This document shows positions 55,401 to 64,000 of a stretch of DNA of 64,000 bases, piece by piece (the first letter of the stretch is position 1; every line of letters begins with the position of its first letter). Below the pieces are notes generated by a model, which saw only the letters and a program-made list of their open reading frames with translations, ran no database searches and was not told the DNA's origin. This DNA comes from Branchiostoma belcheri (Eukaryota > Chordata > Leptocardii > Amphioxiformes > Branchiostomatidae): the NCBI RefSeq assembly GCF_001625305.1, contig NW_017802379.1:372001-436000 (forward strand). The letters run 5' to 3'. The position numbers and the translations under genes were made by a program.

Positions 55401-58400
55401 TTTGGCAAGGCTTTAGGGGCAGAAGGATTCTAGGCTGTGCTAGATAAATTTTCAATTTTTTGGTGAAGATCAAATAGTAAATACAATCCTACAACCATTC
55501 TCTGAAAAATTAGAATAACTGATTTGAGAACTAAGCTTGCAATACATCAATCTTAGAAAGAAGAGGATTCTAACTTTAAGGATGAATGTTTTACACTAAA
55601 ATTACAGGATGTTGCCCTTGACCTTGTGGAGCTGACGTTTAAGGACCAGTACATCAGCAGGAGTGACATGTGGAGGCTGAAGAAGAGCCTGGTAGGTTTT
55701 TATTTTTTTATTTATTTTTTCTTCTCCACAGTCTGATATTGTTTCTTTTGGTTCTTTCAGTTTTGTTTTCTGTTTGATACTCCTTCCACTTTTCTCTTCT
55801 TTCTTTCTTTCATTTGTTCTTTCCTTATTTCCGCTCTAGCAATGCAATATGACATTTATATTCAGGTCTTGTAGGGTTTGAAATATTATAGCCAAGATGC
55901 CATAATTGTACTCTTGTCAATTCTTGAGACATGGTGAGAAGGGATGGTGTCATCAAAATGTTTGTTTTTTTGTCAAGTTTCATTGATGAAGCCTCATCTA
56001 TCATGATCAGATCATTGGTACGGTAATGGTACCATTCGGAAGATTAAAATGGAATAGAAGACATTTTGATGACCACCTCTTTTCAAATCATAACACATCC
56101 TTATCTATACCTTGCTGTGGTAAGAGGTTAAATTGTTTGACAATAGATATTAAATTGATTACATTTTGATATTGATCTGATTACATTTTGTTCCTAGGTC
56201 AATGAGCCGAAGTCAGCTGAGGCATGTTTCCCACTTCCCTTTTCCCTGTGGTTTGACACATCTAGAGCCCGGGGTGGTCTCAGAAGTTCTTCCTATTACA
56301 CTCAGAGACACACCATTTTCATTGTTAACATTCTAAAAAGTCTTTTCAAGTCCAACATGTTGCATATTGGTGGCATCAAATTATTTTAAGCCTGTGGAAA
56401 GAGCTCTGTCATCCTTCATAAATGAAAAGCAGACAGTCAGATTCAATGACAAGGACATGATAGCAAGAACTCTGAGACCCCAAAGCTAGCCCCTAGGGAT
56501 GTAGCCATCATGTAGGCCTGTCCACATAATGCACCATTATATATGTACTAGTAACCTTGCACATTTGTGAGTGGTAACCCTGTGAGTGGTAACATGGCTG
56601 AATGTCTACTTTTGCACTGCTGCTGCGTTAGACTTGTGTGGTTCAAAGAAAATTCAGTTGAAAGAGGCTTGAGAAAACATTAAAAAAACATAAAATGTGA
56701 TGATGAGATTTAAATTTTGACATGATTCCATGAGTTTTCTTTGAACCCATGGGCAGATTTTCTGAGTAGGATGATCATCATGTTCTGGTAATATATAATA
56801 ACAATGTTGTGTTTTGTTTCAAGGAAAGTTTTGTTTAAAGACACAGAAAAAAGCTATCTGTGTTCTTTCTATGGTTTAGGAATGTTTGTATAGTTGTAGT
56901 TTGTCCAAATTGTGAATCATCTTCAGACCATCTTATTCACAGCTGTTCACTTTTCTTTCAATACAACCACCATTTCTATACTAGCCTGATTACCAACTTA
57001 CTTAAGCTGCCGAGTCTCTTTTGTCCTATCCACAAATATTAGAATTGCATGAAGCTGGTATTGGTTTTCCAAAGTCATTTATTGAATTTGATCTGAAACC
57101 ACCCCAATTTATTTCACGGTTTGTTTCTATCTACATGTATTTTCACCTTGAAAAAGTGACAGCTGTCAATCACTTGTCTGAAGTCTGATAGCTCATCGTC
57201 TCACCTGTGTTTCTTGTGTTCACCTACAGGTGAGCACATGTGCATATATCACCAAGAAGGTGGAATTTGCAGGGATCAGGTCGGTATATTTTTTTAGACA
57301 GGGCTGTTCCTTGATGTTACAAAATGGCTGCCTTTTATGGTTATACCGGTAGCAATGCTTTTTTTGTGAAAATGACTAACGTCTTGCTTTTTGTGCTTAT
57401 TTTCTCTGTTATTTTCTCTACCCTTGCAGAGCCCAGATTGGTGAATGTTGGATGAGAAGTGAAAAGGTTGGGAGTGGAGTCATAACAGAAGATACCAAGG
57501 TATGAAGTTTTTTCATTGTTCGTAAGATATGTCAAACTTTTGATTAGAATCAAACTCTTTCCACACCTTGTATTATGTGATGGCATACATGTACATGTGA
57601 GAAAAGATTAAGCTAGACTGAATATCCCCTTGCAGATTGTGTTCCGGTCATCGACTTCCATGGTTTATCTCTTCATCCAGCTGAGCAGAGAAATGTGGGA
57701 GTTTGACATACATGGTGAGGGCATGCTCTAGCTATTTATAATTACATGTAGTCACACAGTACTGGTCACTATGACTAAGCACATCAGCAGGACAGTTTCT
57801 GTTGGATGTTTGGTCAACATTGCATCAGAATTTTCCAGTTGTAGAAGATACTTTTAAATTTTCTGACACAACATTTGAAAGTTGTGGATGAGATGTCATC
57901 CTTAGTATGCGAATAAAAAGTTTCTGCTGAAGTGATACGCTCAATACATTCTGGGTTTCCTGTAGGTGACCTGTACTGGGAGAAGGCCTGTATGTTCCTG
58001 AAGGAACTCTTCACCAGGTGGAAGGTACATGTATGAACAATTGTTTACCACTAGATTACTTGCATGATATAATAAGTATTTTTTTTTGTCAGATGTACGG
58101 TGAAAGATTTGTGAACGGAAGTAAATGTAGATGCTGCTTGTAATTTACTGTATATCAAGAAAATGCAGTACAGTAGTATACTTGGTTTTAAACTTTTGTT
58201 TATTCCCCCAGGAGAACAACAGTAATCATGAAGTGACCATTGTGGTCTTCTCAAGAACATTCTATGATGCTGATTCTGTAGGTGAGTTCATTATCAAACA
58301 GTGGAAAATGCATTTCATCTTTATATACCTTGATTCCCTCTTGAAAATGTTTAAAAATGAACATTTAATGAGATTTTCTTATGCCTGTCCCTTAGATGAC

Positions 58401-61400
58401 TTCCCACAGTCTATGAGGAAATGTCTTCAAGTTGACTACAAGGGGAGAATATGTGAAGACTTCTATAGGTAACTGTATAACTTTCTAAGCTTCTTCACAT
58501 GTTTTGCTGGTTCTTGAGAGTTTTAGGCATCCATTCACTGAATATTTAGCCTGGATACCATTGTAATCGTGTTTCTGCTGTACCTGAACTTGCAGGGTTG
58601 TGGCTCAGGCAGAAAGGATGGAAGACTGGAGCCCCATGTTAGTCTCTTTGAAGAGACACTTTATTGAGTACCCTAACAAGACCAGATACTGCAAGGATGG
58701 TGAGTACAGGGTTTTAGTATCATTGGAAACCTTGAAAGGTTTATGAGGGTTTAAGATATGCGTATATAGTGAAAAATCTAAACTGTATATCAGAAAGTAC
58801 AGTGTGTTACGAAATTTTGATATTTGAAGGGTTGTTTTGTTACTTACAGAGGGTTGTCCAGTAGGCCACAACTCCACTGCAGCCCAGGGAAACTTCCTTG
58901 AGGCCATCAACATGTCATTGAATGGTATGTAGATGTTGTGTCCGACAATTGTAAATCATAACTGACATTGTAAGTGAATGTTATTAGTCATAGCTGACAT
59001 TGTAAGTCATAGCTGCTTGGGATAAAACAGATTTGATTCACTTTTGCAGCCCAACATTACCAGTTGGTGTCCAAGAGGACTAGCAGGATACAAGCATATG
59101 AATTTGGAATTTCATATAAATAAACTGTTTCTAAACTCCAGTCTTGTTTTCTCTCTTGCCACAGTGTTTGAGAAACATTTCATTGCCAGAAACTTCGACC
59201 GTACGGGACAGATCACGGTGCTGATCACGCCGGGCGCAGGCGTGTTCGAGGTGGATCGAGAGCTGACCAACATCACCAAGCAACGCATGATTGACAACGG
59301 GATCGGCAGCGACCTGGTGTGCCTAGCTGAGCAGCCGTTACATGCAGTACCGTTATTCAAGGTTAGGGGGCGCTTTATGCACAGTGCTGCCTCAGAATTC
59401 CCAAACGTAGCATGCTAGCAAACTTTTAAGTGTTTGAAAAATGGGGTTTAATAGTTACTGTAGTAGTATTCTGACTACACACTCATATTCATTGAGTTAC
59501 AGTCATACCTCAAAGTATGTGGTACTGATACATGTTTCAGCACCAAGGACAGGCACAGTGTTTGGTACTGATACATGATTCAACACCAAGGACAGGCACA
59601 GTGTATGGTACTGATACATGATTCAGTACCAAGGGCAGATACAGTGTATGGTACTGATACATGATTCAGCACCAAGGACAGGCACAGTGTATGGTACTGA
59701 TACATGATTCAGCACCAAGGACAGATACAGTGTATGGTACTGATACATGATTCAGTACCAAGGACAGGCACAGTGTATGGTACTGATACATGATTCAGCA
59801 CCAAGGACAAGCACAGTGTATGGTACTGATACATGATTCAGCACTAAGGACAGACACAGTGTATGGCACTGATACATGGTTTAGCACCAAGGACAGGCAC
59901 AGTATATAATACTGATACATGATTCAGCACCAAGGACAGATACAGTGTATGGTACTGATACATGATTCAGCACCAAGGACAGGCACAGTGTATGGTACTG
60001 ATACATGATTCAGCACCAAGGACAGGCACAGTGTATGGTACTGATATATGATTCAGCACCAAGGACAGACACAGTGTATGGTACTGATACAAGGAAAGAT
60101 ATGGTGTATGGTACTGATACATATTTGTCACTTTACATTACATGAAATACACATGTTTGCCCTCCACCACTCTAAAACATGAATGAACATCTTAAGAGTT
60201 TTTCTGTCTTTCCACAGTTTCATAACAAGTCAGCTGAAAACTACCTTGGAGATGACTACAACATCCCACACTGGATAAACCACAGGTAAGCACAGAACTC
60301 CCCCTGGAAGACTACAATAGTGGAATCACCCAGATTTATCATTTGTCTAAAACTGGTACATTTATTACTAAGTAGAATTCTAGAGTCCCTATTGGTAGGA
60401 TATTTGGTTACCAGGTAAAGTCTGATAGACATAAGTATAAAACAACTAAATACCTAGACACCTAAATGTTACTACATGTAGTATCCAATATACAGAAATA
60501 GTTTGTCCTTCCTGTATCTTAATATAGTATGTGAACTTTGGAACTGCAGTTAACACATGCTCTATTCTGGGTAATCAACATACAATGTAGTGTCCCATGC
60601 TCCATGCCATGTAATTCTGTAGCAGTAGCTTTGGTCCCTGCTAGCATTGATATTATTAGCTTTATATACAATCATGGCTTTTGAGGGTCTTTGGGAAAAA
60701 TTCATGGAAGTGTTGTTTTCTGTTTGCTGATTCTTATTTGTGCTTATGTGGCCCCATCCAACTTGCTACTTATTACAGTATCATTGGTAAGACATCAGAA
60801 TTTAGGTTTTGTCACCACCTGAATGACAAAGCTGTAGACTTGGACAATTTAAGTGCTGAAATTCTTGTTGCAAGTTCTTAAAAGAAAAGGGGGTTTTCCT
60901 CACAAGGACTCATTCATTTGGAAGGCAAATACATGAACATGCACAACAGTGAGTCTCAGAAATTCATGCCTCATGCCAGTCAAAGGCTTCTGTTCACCTT
61001 TCCTCTTTTCTCTTTACCTTTCCCGTCTTCTGTAACAGTTCATGATTTCCGTTGTCCTCCCCTGTTAGCTAATTTTCTCCAAAGCTTCCTGCCTGGCTGC
61101 CTGCTGTATCTGCCTTTTCCACTTCTCTGCTCTTAACCACTCTAAACTCGGGACACACAGTAGACTCCTGACTTACGGCCCCTTTACTAATCTAGAATGT
61201 CTTTGTTTGTGCCTCTGTGCTGCTTTACTGGTTACTGTAGCAGGTTTCCGTAAGTGTAGAGACCTTTCTTACCTTCTGATCTTCAACTCTGACCTTTGTT
61301 CCACCTTTGACCTCCTGCATGCCCCCCAAGATCCTCTGGAATTTCTGTACTGCATTTTGTATGGTTTGTCCCGTTTGGTCTTTGTTTTTTTCTCGATTAT

Positions 61401-63337
61401 TAAAATGGCAAAATCCTAGACCCTATCTTCACATCACAGTTCTTTGAGATTATAAATTTACAGGAACACTTTGGGCTTCCATGAACACAAACTTCTAGCT
61501 GCTGAAGGTTCCAAAAGGGCAACAGGTGTTTAGATATACCTTCTCTCAGAAGTCTCAAGTGTGGTGAGTGCGCTGTTAAACAAGTTGTGTGCTAACTTTT
61601 TAAGATATATAATGTCTACTCTTCCCGTAACCAAACAGGTATTTGATTTCAGCCAGATGAGGGCAAGGCAACATGACATTAGGGTAAGTGGTGGTGGTAC
61701 AGTTGTGATCTCATTATGTTGTTTTGAGGTGTTGAATGTTGAGGGTGCGTTTGTATGACTCAACTGCAGCTTCTACGCCCCCAAGAGCACAGAGAGCGGG
61801 TCCACAGGGTTTGTGCCGAGAATCAAGATGGCAGAGACCAAGGTAACAGTTACTGATTATCTACATTTTTGTGCAAGCAAAACCTACTTTTTACACAGTC
61901 ACCATCTACATACATTGTAGCCATCTTGTACTTTCATTAAAGAAATAATAGAGCTAACTTATTGATTTTCTGTGCATTGTCCTGTACAGTAAACTGTTGT
62001 GGGGGCATTTCAACCATATTCTTGAGTAGCAGTTTTAGATTAGTCTGACTTTACAGTACATGTTTTATGCTTTAGTAACAGTGTGTTAAATGTGTACATA
62101 CTATAGAGACTTAAGTCTACTTTGTTGCTCCACAGCCTGACTGGAAGGGTAGCAAGGATGGAGGTCTCAATGGTAATGCACAATCTTCTTCCACTTCCAC
62201 AAACTCTGCTTTTGATAAACTTCTTACACCCTTTTTAAAGCTATACTGGCAAGCCAGATACAGATACAGGTCTTTTATTACATACATGTAGGTCTTTACA
62301 TGAGAAACCCCACCCCCAGTACTGACGATGCTCTGAGCACCATGGTAGACTACGATGAGTATGATGCCCAGGTCTTCAAGAACCCTGCAAGGAGCCTTGG
62401 AACAAGGTGGGAAGAAACTTTTACTGTAGATATGTGTTGTTCCATGCGGCGTATTTGAAAAGTGAACTGTCTGTGGGACATCTGTCAGTGAATAGATTCA
62501 TGAAATTATGAGATAATAATTACTAGCCTCTATCAGGCACAGCAGATCACTGGAAAAATAGTAGAAATTGGCCGAATAGTATACCCTGGGTGGCAAAATG
62601 TACCCTCTCTGGCAGGCTAACTCCTCAGGTATACTATTCCCTTTATTTTGGCTAATTTCTACTACTTTTCCAGCGATCACCAGTGCCTGGTAGAGGCTAG
62701 ATAATTATGTATATGTATTACTGATTGACATAGAGAATTCTTAATCTTGACCTGGTTTATCTTGACAGCTTCCCGCGGACCTACGGAAAGAGCCTGATGC
62801 GACACTCATCAGACGATATGCTGGAGGCGAAGGCTCACGCTCAACTCCGCGGGCGAAACCGCCACGCTTCGGACGACCATCGCAACCTCACCTCCAGCGT
62901 TAGACAGGTGATGATCGTGATGCTACACCAGCCCAGTGATACCGCTTCATTTTGCATGCAATTTAGACTCGGGATAGAGAAAAATCAGGAAGGCATATCT
63001 CGATTTGAACCTTTGTTCATCGTTTTTATTGAAACATAACACTTCTTAGTTGAATAATTATGGTAAAACAGGTCTGCATGCAGTTTGTTATGCAAAAGCA
63101 TGAAACAAAATACCCTTAACAAATAACACTCTACCGTACCATTCAATTACAGATTGATTCAGATGCATGATTAGACCAAATGTGAATAGCATGTACATGT
63201 AGAACATTGCATGCTTTATACTGTGTGTTTTGGTGCCTTTGTAATGAGTTTATCCATGGCACTTTGATGACCACGTACTGTAGGAAAGGCAGCGACATAA
63301 GTCAGAGGACCTGCGTCACTCAATCAAACAGTTGAAG
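52446..63337 (+). CDS. DEPDC5: DEPDC5, GATOR1 subunit (5' part, runs off window)
   Basis: Twenty coding exons are readable: 52446-52494, 54710-54797, 55105-55154, 55267-55349, 55608-55691, 57230-57279, 57430-57499, 57636-57714, 57966-58024, 58212-58281, 58396-58468, 58596-58699, 58850-58924, 59165-59361, 60218-60285, 61770-61842, 62136-62172, 62292-62406, 62769-62907 and 63284-63337. All phases fit; together about 539 residues, roughly the first third of the family's usual length. Diagnostic stretches include [71 protein letters not shown] and [10 protein letters not shown]; most lie in the conserved IML1 region. DEPDC5 with NPRL2 and NPRL3 forms GATOR1, the Rag GTPase-activating complex that restrains mTORC1 at lysosomes when amino acids are low. 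The DEP domain and C-terminus lie beyond the window. Confidence 0.95.
52495..54709. other. Intron 1 of DEPDC5 with CpG-rich island
   Basis: About 2.2 kb. From about 52960 to 53360 it is much richer in CpG than its surroundings and holds repeated GACGGCG words, an inverted CCAAT box (GATTGG, near 53248), an octamer ATGCAAAT and a CRE-like TGACGTAT. Next to it lies a 53369-53848 open frame of uncertain nature, then AT-rich DNA with a small hairpin near 54126-54151. Confidence 0.5.
55692..57229. other. Intron 5 of DEPDC5
   Basis: About 1.5 kb, AT-rich, with pyrimidine-rich stretches (about 55705-55830). An acceptor-like site near 56198 opens a short frame, but no family residue is missing between the flanking exons, so it is not called an exon. 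Confidence 0.5.
59520..60110 (+). repeat. 43-bp minisatellite, about 13-14 copies
   Basis: Regular 43-bp period; successive TGGTACTGATA starts at 59520, 59563 and 59606 confirm it. Units contain TTCAGCACCAAGGACAGGCA with few substitutions until the array decays at its right end. It lies in the DEPDC5 intron between coding exons 14 and 15. High similarity between units suggests recent expansion or homogenisation. Confidence 0.92.
60286..61769. other. Intron 15 of DEPDC5
   Basis: About 1.5 kb without supported exons. An open segment bounded by AG and GTAAGT near 61640-61683 has the wrong phase for the flanking exons and would introduce a stop. Confidence 0.5.
62526..62703. mobile_element. MITE family A, copy 3 (diverged)
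   Basis: Foldback with AGAAATTGGCCGAATAGT in the left arm, CTGGAAAAATAGTAG/CTACTTTTCCAG-type borders and a CCTGGTAGAGG right end, in a DEPDC5 intron. It shares borders and arm cores with copies 1 and 2; the centre differs. Confidence 0.7.
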
Positions 63338-63910
63338 GTAACATCGTCAGCTCAGAGTTCATCTCTGCAAGCTCAGACCAGAAAGCTCCTCTGCCCTGTC
63401 GCACTGGTCCTTGCTCAGTATATCTACATGTGTAGCATTCAGCAGCCTTATAAAAGGCGTAACTGGTGTAAATTGTGTCACCAAATACACATGTGTAGCT
63501 GGTGCATGCTTGCAGCAAAATTACTTCTTTCAGCTTTTTGTAATGCGGGAGAATTTTTCATATTCATGTATATTTGGAGAACAGTTTACTTTTCATTATG
63601 TAATTTACCAACTTTACCAAATTTTGTGCTAATGCTGGGGAATATCTGTTGTAAGTCCTACTTCAAACTCAATGAGATGTGTATTTTCATCTGACCTTTC
63701 CTCAATGCAACCAGGCCAAATTGTTTGCTCATATTCTTAGAAAGTTATCTGACAAAAAATTCAAAAGTTCTACCCTATCTCTTTTTTGCAAGAAAGCTTG
63801 GAGACACATGCATGGCACTTTTCGGGGTTCATCGGATGGTGGCTTTCACCCTTTTTTTTTTACTGACTGTGTAAAGGTCAAAAGATGGCGTTGACTAAAA
63901 TACCCGTAAC

Positions 63911-64000
63911 ATTTACTCAAGCTATCGAGGATATGATTTTGGAAACGGTTAGACGTTTCCGGTAGCGTCCGCTACCTTTAACCAGTGACACAGGTTTATA
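63911..64000 (-). mobile_element. Decayed relative of the hammerhead element (cut by window end)
   Basis: Shares ACTCAAGC and GATATGATTTTG with the element at 44332. The minus strand keeps GAAACGTC (63952-63959) and a 6-bp stem II GGTAGC/GCTACC with a GGAC loop, but the other core strand reads CTGGTTA (63979-63985) instead of CUGANGA, so two core positions are changed and cleavage is unlikely. Confidence 0.55.

Noticed and set aside
56199..56300. Possible extra DEPDC5 exon after an acceptor-like site
   Set aside because: Exons 5 and 6 already join at the conserved position of the family with no missing residues.
61640..61683. Segment bounded by AG and GTAAGT in DEPDC5 intron 15
   Set aside because: The incoming phase from 60285 gives a stop codon within it; skipping it keeps the conserved reading.

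Overview
This is a eukaryotic, intron-rich genomic window, most likely from a lancelet (amphioxus, Branchiostoma). I infer this from compact multi-exon genes with GT-AG introns, animal-specific proteins (DRC1, IFT20, DEPDC5, a BACURD/KCTD10-type protein), stand-alone death-fold adaptors in tandem, and many copies of the motif ACATGTA. The species call rests on pattern memory, not on a search.

Layout. (1) 687-2510 and 3643-6884, + strand: two tandem paralogous death-effector-domain (DED) adaptors. They share their first three exons and intron phases but end differently, one in a CARD and one in a TRADD-N-like domain. (2) 8607-11916, - strand: a BTB/POZ adaptor of the BACURD (KCTD10/KCTD13/TNFAIP1) family. 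It is head-to-head, across about 410 bp holding a perfect CRE, with (3) IFT20 at 12327-13449, + strand. (4) 14.2-17.8 kb: no recognised gene. (5) 17855-22197, + strand: an unrecognised acidic protein with a short Cys/His patch. (6) 24267-42016, + strand: a large Pro/Glu-rich, basic-repeat, EF-hand protein behind a TATA box and an RFX X-box-like site. It contains an assembly gap (32936-32955) inside a coding tandem repeat and two candidate internal first exons. (7) 43920-52208, - strand: DRC1, tail-to-tail with the EF-hand gene and head-to-head, across 237 bp, with (8) DEPDC5, 52446 to beyond the window, of which the first 20 coding exons lie here.

Themes. Two genes are core cilium genes (IFT20 and DRC1). 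The EF-hand gene sits beside DRC1 and carries RFX-like sites, so a cilium or sperm role is a reasonable inference but is unproven. DEPDC5 is a GATOR1 (mTORC1 nutrient-sensing) subunit. The BACURD protein is a CUL3 ubiquitin-ligase adaptor.

Non-coding content. Introns and intergenic DNA hold several foldback/MITE families present in two or three copies, a tRNA-derived SINE-like head, a 43-bp minisatellite in DEPDC5, and an element at 44332-44500. That element folds into a long hairpin whose minus strand carries an intact hammerhead-ribozyme core, of the kind known from Penelope-like retroelements. A decayed relative lies at the right edge of the window. All exon coordinates come from reading splice signals and reading frames by eye; transcript ends are approximate.
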